From positions 1 to 24,417 of the forward strand of contig JALQUL010000224.1 in assembly GCA_023260735.1 (NCBI GenBank): a DNA stretch of 24,417 nt, written 5' to 3'. The translations under genes were made by a program, and so were the position numbers. This DNA comes from Limnohabitans sp. (GTDB lineage Bacteria > Pseudomonadota > Gammaproteobacteria > Burkholderiales > Burkholderiaceae_C). The first letter of the stretch is position 1, and each line of letters starts with the position of its first letter. Shown piece by piece: positions 1-6,457 of the stretch. The notes beneath the pieces were generated by a model. It did no database searches. It saw only the letters and a program-made list of their open reading frames with translations, and had not been told where the DNA came from.

Positions 1-74
1 AAATGTAGTTAAGCGTTTTTCTAAAGAGTTGCATCAATAAATTTTAAAAAAATTCAACAAGGGAAATTTCAAGA

Positions 75-1004
75 ATGTGGAAATTAATAATTTTTTCTAT
101 TAGTTATTCTTTTAAAGATTTTTTATTTAAGCGTTGGTTTATTATTGCAATATTGTCTGCTCTTATAATCAATATATATTCGGCAGTAATGCCTACTTTA
201 GCAGGAATAGGTTTTGAACGTTTACCTGAATCCAAAACAAGCAGCGAATTAGCTGTTTCAATCATGTTAACTGCAGGTTTGTTTGTAGTTTTAACACTTT
301 TGGAAAATATTGATAGTCATATAAAATTTAGATTTCATACTTACGCAACACAAGCAACAACTTTAGATTTAATTTCAGCAGTTCAGAATAACTCTTTATA
401 TAACATCAAGAAATATTCAAGTGGGGAATTAATTAATAAAATAAAACGTATGGGAATGGGTATTGCGTTTTATCTTGATGGTTTAATAATGGGAATTATG
501 CCTTTATTTATTAAAATATTAGTAATGTTTTTTATGCTGGCTTTTACTATAAATGTTACTATATCAGTGGTATTTATAGTGTTCTTTTTTTACTTATTAG
601 TGGTTGCTTTTCTAAGCTCCAAATTTGTTAAACAAATCGCCGCAAAGATTTATAAAGTAGATGATGAGCAAGGCCGATTATTTGGTTCGAGTATTGACAG
701 AGCTTTATATTATAAAATTGAAAATATTCAACATATTATTCACAAAAAAATAGTAACTAAAATAAACGAATTTACTAAATTTAGAAATTATTCAGGTCTT
801 CAACTTCAGTTTATTATAGTATTACAAGGGTTATTGGTTTTATTGCCATTATCAATAACAATGTATTTTATTTTTAGTATTTACAAGAGTGAACTTAATC
901 ACGGAAACTTATTGACGGTTGGGTTCAGCTTTTACCAGCTCATGTCAACCTCAACAGATCTTCTAGGTAGAATTCAGTCTATAAAAAAGATGAAGTGTTG
1001 GTAG
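75..1004 (+). CDS. ABC exporter transmembrane domain (upstream half of a frameshifted gene)
   Basis: This is the membrane half of a type I ABC exporter (ABC_membrane fold). About five to six long hydrophobic segments are visible, near residues 20-40, 63-78, 135-155, 160-180 and 245-270, and no ATPase motifs. The ATG has an AAGGGA Shine-Dalgarno about ten bases upstream. The frame closes at a TAG at 1002, but the ATPase half continues directly in the -1 frame. Together the two halves give about 540 residues, the normal size of a one-piece TMD-NBD exporter. The substrate cannot be read; a peptide or lipid is typical. Codon use is extremely A+T-rich (Ile, Lys, Phe, Asn), unlike the genes to the right, which suggests horizontal transfer. 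The 74 bases upstream show no recognisable gene end. Confidence 0.75.
   Translation: MWKLIIFSISYSFKDFLFKRWFIIAILSALIINIYSAVMPTLAGIGFERLPESKTSSELAVSIMLTAGLFVVLTLLENIDSHIKFRFHTYATQATTLDLISAVQNNSLYNIKKYSSGELINKIKRMGMGIAFYLDGLIMGIMPLFIKILVMFFMLAFTINVTISVVFIVFFFYLLVVAFLSSKFVKQIAAKIYKVDDEQGRLFGSSIDRALYYKIENIQHIIHKKIVTKINEFTKFRNYSGLQLQFIIVLQGLLVLLPLSITMYFIFSIYKSELNHGNLLTVGFSFYQLMSTSTDLLGRIQSIKKMKCW
983..989 (+). other. Candidate -1 ribosomal frameshift site (A AAA AAG) joining exporter TMD to ATPase
   Basis: In the frame of the membrane half the bases read ATA-AAA-AAG, so the heptamer is A AAA AAG in the correct phase. This is the same slippery heptamer as in Escherichia coli dnaX and several IS3-family elements. 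A -1 slip makes the next codon GAT at 989 and leads straight into the ATPase frame. A Shine-Dalgarno-like AGGTAG lies at 965-970, 12 bases upstream, reminiscent of the stimulatory element in dnaX. The zero-frame stop is TAG at 1002-1004. Alternatives are transcriptional slippage on the A run, a sequencing error (six As instead of seven) or a decayed gene. Confidence 0.5.
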
Positions 1005-1690
1005 AGGAAATCAAAGGGGTTTTGGACAATGCAAGCTTGGTAGGCTCTAGTCAAAATTTTGATTACTTAGAAAACGAAAGTTTGCTGAAAGTACAAAAGC
1101 TGAATCCCGAGAATTGTTCGCTCAATAATGGTGAAGGTATTAATTTCACGTTTAACAATAAAGATGTTTTAGTGATTAAAGGCAAATCTGGAATAGGCAA
1201 AACTTCGGTATTTGAGTCAATACTGGGTATGAAAAATTATTCTGGAACTGTAGCATTCTCAAAAAACCTGGCTCATTTACCAACTAATCAAATCTTTGCT
1301 TATGTTCCGCAGTTTCCTATGTTGCTAGGTGAAACAATAAGAGAGTGCCTGACAATAGGTTTGGAAAACATCCCATCCGATGATGAACTTCGACAAATAC
1401 TTTCGGACATTGGGTTTCGTAAGATTTCTGATGAAGAGGATATTTTAGAGCGTCAAGTAGTAGATGCTGCTGAAATTATTTCAGGTGGAGAGATTCAAAA
1501 AATTGCAATTTTACATGCCTTATTTAGACGTCCAAAATTAATGCTTTTAGATGAACCCACCTCGGCAATGGATAAGGCCTCAAGTGAAAGCATGATTCAA
1601 TTAATTCCAAATTATTGTGAATCGCTGATTGTGATCAGTCATGATAACAAATGGGATAAGTTTGCCACACAGCACTTGCACGTGAGTTGA
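995..1690 (+). CDS. ABC exporter ATP-binding domain (downstream half of a frameshifted gene)
   Basis: This is a complete ABC nucleotide-binding domain. Counting from the GTG at 995, Walker A is GKSGIGKT at residues 63-70, the Q-loop is in YVPQFP, the signature is ISGGE, Walker B is LMLLDEPTS and the H-loop is VISHD. It would power the membrane half encoded immediately upstream. The only start codon ahead of Walker A at the expected domain length is this GTG, which has no Shine-Dalgarno. The next in-frame ATG lies after Walker A. That makes independent initiation unlikely and favours synthesis as a fusion through the heptamer at 983-989, with reading in this frame from 989. All catalytic motifs are intact, which argues against long-standing pseudogene decay. 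Confidence 0.8.
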   Translation: MLVEEIKGVLDNASLVGSSQNFDYLENESLLKVQKLNPENCSLNNGEGINFTFNNKDVLVIKGKSGIGKTSVFESILGMKNYSGTVAFSKNLAHLPTNQIFAYVPQFPMLLGETIRECLTIGLENIPSDDELRQILSDIGFRKISDEEDILERQVVDAAEIISGGEIQKIAILHALFRRPKLMLLDEPTSAMDKASSESMIQLIPNYCESLIVISHDNKWDKFATQHLHVS

Positions 1691-1796
1691 GGATTTTGAA
1701 ATGAATCGATTGACTCGACTTTCAGACTAAAATGAGTGCACGCCAATCCAGACAGATCCAAAATAAGCAAATAACTTCTTACTAGTCAAATTAAAG

Positions 1797-1814
1797 CTCA
1801 TTGAATTAAATGAG
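1797..1814. promoter_or_regulatory. Small palindrome upstream of the ATPase/nuclease-like pair
   Basis: CTCATT and AATGAG form a perfect six-base inverted repeat with a six-base spacer, about 50 bases ahead of the ATPase start. It could be an operator or a weak hairpin. The rest of the 1691-1863 gap shows no convincing promoter or gene. Confidence 0.2.
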
Positions 1815-1863
1815 GAGGCTAATAGTTAAGCTCATAGATTGACTGTAAAAATAGGACCAAGAA

Positions 1864-2889
1864 ATGATTCAACAAATTAAGCTCGATAATTTTGGACCTT
1901 TAACTAGCCTCAATTGGTCTAATTTAAGCAAAATAAATTTAGTGATTGGTGGCAACGGAAGTGGAAAAACTTTTTTGCTTAAGGCTATTTACAGTAGTTT
2001 GCGAACTCTAGAAGAGTATAAAAGAGGTAATGAACAAAAAACAGCCTCAGAAATATTGTTTGATAAACTTTATTGGACTTTTCAAACTGAAAAAATTGGT
2101 GACCTAGTTAGAAAAACCTCTTATACGCCACTTTCAAGCCAACTCACAATCAATAATCAGCAGTTTAACTATAGTTTTGGCAAAGATACCAGTAAGCAAA
2201 TTTCTAGTCTTGAAAATCATGTGTCACCACTTACTTCTAATTCAATTTTTTTACCAGCTAAAGAAGTACTGTCATTGCATCAAATTATTTTAGAGTCCAG
2301 AGAAAAAGACAAAGTATTTGGCTTCGATGACACTTATTATGATTTAGCAAAAGCACTGCGTTATAAACGGCCTAATGGTAAAGTGGGCGGCAAAAACATT
2401 GATGAATTTGCAAAGTCACGTGGAAAACTAGAAAAAATTATTGGTGGAGTGATTGAATACGATGATGCCTCTGGTAGCTGGTTATTTGTGAAGGGACGTT
2501 ATAAATTTCCTATTGGAGTAACGGCAGAGGGTATTAAAAAAATCGCAATACTAGACACTCTTTTAAGCAACCGTTATTTATCCGCTAACTCTGTGGTGTT
2601 AATTGACGAGCCAGAGTCGGCTTTACATCCAACTGCCATTGCTGATTTGTTAGATATAGTGGCCATGTTAGCAGAGCGTGGCATACAATTTTTTATGGCG
2701 AGTCACTCTTATTTTGTCATTAAAAAATTGTATTTAATAGCCCAAGAAAAAGGTTGGTCTATTCCAGTTCTTGCGTTTACCAATGAAGAATGGATTGGTG
2801 ACGACCTAAAAAATGGTATGCCAGAAAACTCTATTATTCAAGAGTCTATTCGCCTATATCAACAAGAAGTAGAGTTGGGCTTCAAATGA
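1864..2889 (+). CDS. AAA/ABC-type ATPase (AAA_15/AAA_21-like), candidate defence ATPase
   Basis: This is a 341-residue compact SMC/OLD-like ATPase. It begins with the usual 'I..I.L.NFGPL' strand, followed by Walker A GGNGSGKT (29-36), a conserved FLPAKEVLSL segment (129-138), a degenerate signature around AEGIKKI (221-227), Walker B VVLIDEPES (244-252) and a switch ASHS motif (279-282). There is no C-terminal TOPRIM domain, so it is not a full OLD nuclease. ATPases of this type act as sensor or motor subunits in defence systems such as Septu, AbiL and PARIS, each with a separate effector. The next gene overlaps it by four bases (ATGA), so the two are translationally coupled. A weak AGGA lies about seven bases before the ATG. 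The function is inferred from context. Confidence 0.8.
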   Translation: MIQQIKLDNFGPLTSLNWSNLSKINLVIGGNGSGKTFLLKAIYSSLRTLEEYKRGNEQKTASEILFDKLYWTFQTEKIGDLVRKTSYTPLSSQLTINNQQFNYSFGKDTSKQISSLENHVSPLTSNSIFLPAKEVLSLHQIILESREKDKVFGFDDTYYDLAKALRYKRPNGKVGGKNIDEFAKSRGKLEKIIGGVIEYDDASGSWLFVKGRYKFPIGVTAEGIKKIAILDTLLSNRYLSANSVVLIDEPESALHPTAIADLLDIVAMLAERGIQFFMASHSYFVIKKLYLIAQEKGWSIPVLAFTNEEWIGDDLKNGMPENSIIQESIRLYQQEVELGFK

Positions 2890-3398
2890 CTACCATTACT
2901 ATTTTAGAGTCGGGTATGACATTTGGTCCGTTTCAACTAGATGAATGTTTTTACATAGAAGAAAGTAAGACTTATAAAAACATTCAGGAAAACGTAAAAA
3001 TGGCAGAATTTTTGTGGCTAAGGCGACAAAAAAGCCAGGCTAAAGTTTGGGTGGTTGAGGCAAAATCTAGTGTTCCTAAACAGCTCGATGAGTATATGGA
3101 AGATATTAAAGAGAAGTTAGTCAATGCCTTTACCTTAACAGTTTCTAGTGTTCTTAGTCGGCATAAATTAGCTAAAAATGAGTTGCCTGCTTTATTTCAA
3201 ACTTTAAAATTAAGCTCTATTCAATTTGGGTTTGTTTTGGTAATTAAGGGTGTGCCGGAGGCTTATTTGAGCGCCCTACAAGATGCACTTCAATTAAAAT
3301 TTAAATCTACCTTAAAGATTTGGGCTTTAGAGGCTAATTCAGTTTTAGTGTTAAATAATGAAATAGCTAAAAAATACGGTTTTATTGCGAGTGATTGA
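2886..3398 (+). CDS. Unknown partner protein with PD-(D/E)xK-like motif, coupled to the ATPase
   Basis: I do not recognise a named family. It is a 170-residue soluble protein. Its best clue is the strand VWVVEAKSSVP (54-64): a hydrophobic strand ending in E58-x-K60, the core of many PD-(D/E)xK nucleases. An acidic residue on the preceding segment (E41 in MAEFLWL) could be the other metal ligand. Predicted helices follow (65-90, 125-140), then a second hydrophobic strand pair. It starts inside the stop of the ATPase gene (ATGA overlap) and has the same A+T-rich base use, so the two almost certainly work together. A plausible model is an ATPase sensor with a nuclease effector. The nuclease assignment rests on one short motif and could be wrong. 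Confidence 0.7.
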   Translation: MTTITILESGMTFGPFQLDECFYIEESKTYKNIQENVKMAEFLWLRRQKSQAKVWVVEAKSSVPKQLDEYMEDIKEKLVNAFTLTVSSVLSRHKLAKNELPALFQTLKLSSIQFGFVLVIKGVPEAYLSALQDALQLKFKSTLKIWALEANSVLVLNNEIAKKYGFIASD

Positions 3399-3460
3399 TT
3401 GCGGTAGTCTCTCACTGTTACACTAATTAAAAATTGAGTCAATTCCTTAGCTTTAGTTGC

Positions 3461-3898
3461 TTATGATTCGCTTGCACTCGCATCTTTCAATAATAAGGCT
3501 TTGCTATATTGCAAAAACTTATCTAAATGATGTTGAATAATGTAAACTGTAATAGCTAGTTGCAGTGTTTGGTAATCATGAACCGCAATATTGTGAAAAC
3601 CCACCATACGTTTAAGCCCGTCTGCTAAACTGGTGCTAATCCAATCTTTTTGGGCTAAAAGAGTAAAAATATCTCGTGCACTTTGTGGTGCACCTAATTT
3701 TTCTCTGCGAATAAGATGTTGGCCCATATCAACAGCCGCCTCACAGGCACGTTGAATATTTAAAATGGCCGCGTCTTGCCTAGTAAAGTCAGTGGCAAAA
3801 TTGGCAAAATTGGCAGGGTTGCTGTTATATTCTTCCCGCACCCTAGCTACACAACGCTCTATCACTGCTGCTTTGTTAATGAGTACATCATCCGCCAT
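3461..3898 (-). CDS. hepT: HepT-like HEPN toxin with altered RNase motif
   Basis: This 145-residue all-helical protein matches the HepT/DUF86 HEPN family, the ribonuclease toxin of HEPN/MNT systems. The family motif is R-x4-H-x-Y. Here the aligned stretch reads GFHNIAVHDY (100-109), so the catalytic Arg position is His102, while His107 and Tyr109 are kept. CAC is one transition from the Arg codon CGC. The ATG has a strong GAGGAA Shine-Dalgarno inside the end of mntA, and the two genes overlap by 11 bases, so they are co-translated. In characterised systems MntA adds AMP units to the motif Tyr to silence the toxin. Whether this HepT still cuts RNA is uncertain. Confidence 0.85.
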   Translation of the reverse strand: MADDVLINKAAVIERCVARVREEYNSNPANFANFATDFTRQDAAILNIQRACEAAVDMGQHLIRREKLGAPQSARDIFTLLAQKDWISTSLADGLKRMVGFHNIAVHDYQTLQLAITVYIIQHHLDKFLQYSKALLLKDASASES

Positions 3899-4283
3899 AA
3901 ATAGTTCCTCTTGTTTGAATGTCTTGCATTAACCCTGCTCTTGCTTCATCAAGGGCAGTTTTTTCACTTAGTACCATACATTCAAAAAGGCCTGCTTGTA
4001 TGTATTTTGCCCACCAGCGCTGGCCAGTGCTTAATATTTGATATTGCATAACAGTTGATGCAGCGCGCATGTCTAATAAATCAACTGGGCAATTTGTAAT
4101 ATCGGCTAGATCACTAGCCAAGTTAAAAAGTAAAACAGTGTCGGCGTAACCTGCTACTAATACCGCTAGGTCGAGGTCGCTGTCAGGCCTAAACTGACCT
4201 TGAATACGGCTACCAAAAGCGTAAACTGCTAATAAGTGCGGTACACGATCTTGGAGGGTTTTTAAAATAAGATCAATGTTCAT
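3888..4283 (-). CDS. mntA: MntA-like nucleotidyltransferase antitoxin
   Basis: This is a minimal nucleotidyltransferase (MNT) domain of about 131 residues. The active site is GSRIQGQFRPDSDLDLAV: G24-S25, then D36 and D38 as metal ligands, all intact. In HEPN/MNT pairs this enzyme uses ATP to AMPylate the partner HepT on its motif Tyr. I chose the ATG at 4283 because it places the domain start at the usual distance from the GS motif. An upstream TTG at 4319 would add 12 residues but has no ribosome site. It is the promoter-proximal gene of the pair and overlaps hepT. The intact active site contrasts with the altered HepT motif. Confidence 0.85.
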   Translation of the reverse strand: MNIDLILKTLQDRVPHLLAVYAFGSRIQGQFRPDSDLDLAVLVAGYADTVLLFNLASDLADITNCPVDLLDMRAASTVMQYQILSTGQRWWAKYIQAGLFECMVLSEKTALDEARAGLMQDIQTRGTIYGG

Positions 4284-4375
4284 ATTGTTTTTGAAGATGC
4301 TGGCCTTATTTATTGTCAAAAGTCTAAGTATTCACCACAAAACTACGCATTAAAGTGCCTTAATTTTAGTGGTAC

Positions 4376-4493
4376 GGTAGTTGAAAAAAGATGGATTAGT
4401 TGTAATATAAGCTTAAAAGCTCATCAATACAATTTTGAGTCTATTCATAATTCAATTCAAAACTACCAAAAGGGATAAGTATTGGGTAGTTGA
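4376..4493. repeat. GGTAGTTGA direct repeats and AACTACC/GGTAGTT inverted repeat before the HMA gene
   Basis: GGTAGTTGA occurs at 4376-4384 and again at 4485-4493. AACTACC at 4461-4467 is the exact inverse of the second copy, with a 17-base spacer. All lie in the gap between the divergent mntA and HMA genes. The arrangement resembles binding sites for a metal- or stress-responsive regulator, but no known consensus is matched. Confidence 0.35.
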
Positions 4494-4514
4494 TTGATTA
4501 AACAGGAGAAAAAA

Positions 4515-4718
4515 ATGGAACTTAATTTAAAAGTAGACGGTATGACCTGTGGTCATTGCGAGCAAGCAGTTAAAAATGCAGTCTTAGAAATTGATGCCGC
4601 TGCAAGCATTCAAATTGATAGAAGCAAGGGTTCGGTAAAAGTGGAAACCGAAGGCAATAAAGATGACATTGTAAAGGCCATAGAGGAAGAGGGCTATGCA
4701 GTCCTCAGTATTTTGTAA
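4515..4718 (+). CDS. Heavy-metal-associated (HMA) domain protein, CopZ-like
   Basis: This is a single HMA domain of 67 residues with the metal site GMTCGHCEQAV near the N-terminus (Cys12 and Cys15). The fold is completed by IDRSKGSVKVE and by the C-terminal EEEGYAVL segment typical of copper chaperones. The ATG at 4515 is preferred because AGGAG sits seven to eight bases upstream; an in-frame ATT/ATG region at 4494 would only add a few charged residues. Such proteins carry Cu(I), or another soft metal, to a P-type ATPase. No copA is present in the window, so the partner must be elsewhere. The Spy-like, His/Met-rich gene downstream suggests a shared metal-stress role. Confidence 0.85.
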   Translation: MELNLKVDGMTCGHCEQAVKNAVLEIDAAASIQIDRSKGSVKVETEGNKDDIVKAIEEEGYAVLSIL

Positions 4719-4796
4719 AGACGGCCGTTTCATCTTTACAAATCATTGCACAGCAGTTATCTGATTTTTTCATTGGAAATGCACAATACATTTCAT

Positions 4797-4853
4797 CGAC
4801 ACATAACTAACAAGGTGTCGCAAATGTCAAAAATTATTTTTAAACAAAGGTAA
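4797..4853 (+). promoter_or_regulatory. Leader hairpin and nine-codon upstream ORF before the Spy-like gene
   Basis: CGACAC (4797-4802) and GTGTCG (4815-4820) form a perfect six-base stem that overlaps an AAGGTG Shine-Dalgarno at 4812-4817. Six bases later a tiny ORF (ATG 4824, MSKIIFKQR, stop 4853) ends five bases before the main ATG, and the main gene's AAAGG ribosome site lies inside it. This could couple or regulate translation, or be chance. Confidence 0.3.
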
Positions 4854-4858
4854 CACAA

Positions 4859-5362
4859 ATGAAAAAATTATTCACTAAAACTGCATTGGTAATGAGTTTG
4901 TTAGTCGTAGGTTTTGGCTCTGCAATGGCTTCTGGTAATGGTGGTCAAGGCAAGCATGAAGGCCAAGGCGCTCATGGTATGGGTTATGAAATGGGTATGC
5001 ACGACAAAATGGGTCACGGCGGTCGTGACCCAGCTAAAATGCAAGAACATTTTGCCAAGCGCATCACTGAACTTAAATCTAAGTTAGGTATTACAGCGGC
5101 ACAAGAGTCTGCTTGGACAACTTTTACAACGGCTATGCAGCCACCAAAAGACCAAGCAGACATGCGCAAAATGCATGATGAACTTGAAAAATTAAGTACT
5201 CCTGCACGCATCGATAAAATGAATGCATTTCACGCAGAAAAACAAGCAGAAATGACTAAAAAAGGCGAAGCCACAAAAGCTTTTTACAATGTTTTAACTC
5301 CAGAACAACGTAAAATTTTTGATGACCAAGCTAATAAAATGATGGGCCGTAAAGGGCATTAA
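4859..5362 (+). CDS. Spy/CpxP-like periplasmic LTXXQ-motif protein, His/Met-rich
   Basis: This 167-residue secreted protein has a clear Sec signal peptide (MKKLF, then a hydrophobic core, and an AMAS cleavage region near residue 25). A Gly/His/Met-rich stretch at about 27-58 looks metal-binding. The helical domain carries two LTxxQ-type motifs, LGITAAQ near 78-84 and LTPEQRKIF near 146-154, the hallmark of the Spy/CpxP family of periplasmic stress chaperones. The His/Met tail and the neighbouring HMA gene suggest copper or other metal response. An AAAGG ribosome site precedes the ATG. Two tandem terminators follow. The family call is good; the metal role is inferred. Confidence 0.8.
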   Translation: MKKLFTKTALVMSLLVVGFGSAMASGNGGQGKHEGQGAHGMGYEMGMHDKMGHGGRDPAKMQEHFAKRITELKSKLGITAAQESAWTTFTTAMQPPKDQADMRKMHDELEKLSTPARIDKMNAFHAEKQAEMTKKGEATKAFYNVLTPEQRKIFDDQANKMMGRKGH

Positions 5363-5370
5363 TTAATCTC

Positions 5371-5400
5371 TTTTTAGCCTCATTTTAAGGGGCTAAAAAA
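5371..5400 (+). terminator. Intrinsic terminator 1 after the Spy-like gene
   Basis: TTTTTAGCC (5371-5379) pairs perfectly with GGCTAAAAA (5391-5399) across an 11-base loop. It lies nine bases beyond the stop codon. The T run is on the 5' side and the A run on the 3' side, so on the plus strand it is a stem without a clean U tail. Confidence 0.55.
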
Positions 5401-5443
5401 ATCAGTTGGCGACGAGTTTTTTAATTTCTTTTTCGTTGGTTGT

Positions 5444-5479
5444 AACCACACTTTGCTTTTAGCAGGTGTGGTTTTTTTT
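5444..5479 (+). terminator. Intrinsic terminator 2 (strong) after the Spy-like gene
   Basis: AACCACAC (5444-5451) pairs with GTGTGGTT (5466-5473), and the stem runs into eight Ts (5472-5479). This is a canonical plus-strand rho-independent terminator, placed just before the end of the convergent DUF3299 gene. Confidence 0.85.
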
Positions 5480-5497
5480 ATGGTAATTAAAGTTCAA

Positions 5498-6172
5498 TTA
5501 TTTCACCCCTACTGCATCAATGACTCGGTAATACAAACCATAGGGATCGTTTTCTAATACCAAAAACTGCCCTTCAACCACTACTGCATTGGTACTATAA
5601 GCTACTGGGGTTTTGGCTTTTACTTCGACCATACTTTCAGGCCCACCCGGAATACAAAATTGGCATGTGAGGGGTACCGAGCTTAAAATAAAATGGGTTT
5701 GTTTTTTGCCAGCATCAAGTGGCATCATATAGCCTTGCACTCTTTGGGTAGTTTTGTGCAAACTGCTTTGTGTCTCACCATAATTAGGAATAATGCGCCC
5801 TTTTACTAGTTTTGTTTTAACACTGGTTAAAACCGGCCAAGCAATCACGTCGCTTCTATCGGGTAAGGGCTTAAATGGGCTGTTAGGGCTATGAAAACCA
5901 GGACCTGTGCCCATCGGCACCGATAAATTATTATTTGCTTCTGGCGAGCTGCTAGCACTTATGGCAACAGGTGAAGACAACACCACAGGAGCGGTGGTGT
6001 TGACAGGGCTACTAGAAGCTATGGTGGAAGTGGGCTTTTTAGTGTTACCAGTATTGGTGTTGGTGTTGGTGTTGGTATTGGCTGTTGTCTGAGCAAAACT
6101 ATTAAGAGTTGCCAAACCAGTTAAAGAGGCAATTAAAATAACAATCGTTTTTAGCTGAAAAGGTAACATCAT
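5498..6172 (-). CDS. Secreted DUF3299 family protein with Asn-Thr repeat
   Basis: This is a 224-residue exported protein. Starting at ATG 6172 (AAGG about ten bases upstream) gives a clean signal peptide with cleavage after SFA near residue 27. The longer open frame to 6346 has no ribosome site and would bury the signal, so I reject it. Residues 32-41 are (NT)5, followed by a Ser/Thr/Pro/Ala-rich linker to about 90. The C-terminal domain (105-224) has GYMMPLD and CQFCIPGGPE (C170, C173), which match DUF3299, a periplasmic family often encoded near transport or metal genes. Function is unknown; the CxxC could bind metal or be redox active. The Asn-Thr tract comes from a DNA hexamer repeat. Confidence 0.75.
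   Translation of the reverse strand: MMLPFQLKTIVILIASLTGLATLNSFAQTTANTNTNTNTNTGNTKKPTSTIASSSPVNTTAPVVLSSPVAISASSSPEANNNLSVPMGTGPGFHSPNSPFKPLPDRSDVIAWPVLTSVKTKLVKGRIIPNYGETQSSLHKTTQRVQGYMMPLDAGKKQTHFILSSVPLTCQFCIPGGPESMVEVKAKTPVAYSTNAVVVEGQFLVLENDPYGLYYRVIDAVGVK
6051..6080. repeat. Five tandem copies of the hexamer GTRTTG
   Basis: The plus strand reads GTATTG, three GTGTTG, then GTATTG. It encodes the Asn-Thr dipeptide repeat of the DUF3299 protein. Copy-number changes would be in frame, changing linker length without breaking the gene. Confidence 0.8.
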
Positions 6173-6457
6173 TTTTGTAAACCTTGATGAAAAAGTAAAT
6201 AAATGGCAACGGTTGATTGTAAAAACAATTCTTTCTAGAATTATTTTTAGCAAATTAGCTATTAATAGTAAAGCAATAAACCCTTTATTATTTATGATAA
6301 ATAGGGATGCAATTGAAAACGCACCGTTTTTGTGCGCTTGATCCAAAAAACCACCTCGTCTCTATTAAATAAGGTTTTTCCCTAATCTGCACAATTATCA
6401 GCTAAGTGTCATAAAAATCCGCTATCCTAGAGGCTTGTTTAACTACTACACAAAACT

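Noticed and set aside
1701..1845. Two very short ORFs (9-10 codons) between the exporter and the ATPase gene
   Set aside because: They have no convincing ribosome sites or conservation evidence; such short frames are expected by chance.
5907..6092. Plus-strand ORF of 61 codons rich in Val/Leu
   Set aside because: It is the antisense of the hexamer repeat and linker of the DUF3299 gene, with no ribosome site.
6173..6346. N-terminal extension of the DUF3299 protein
   Set aside because: It would bury the signal peptide and lacks a ribosome site; ATG 6172 has both.
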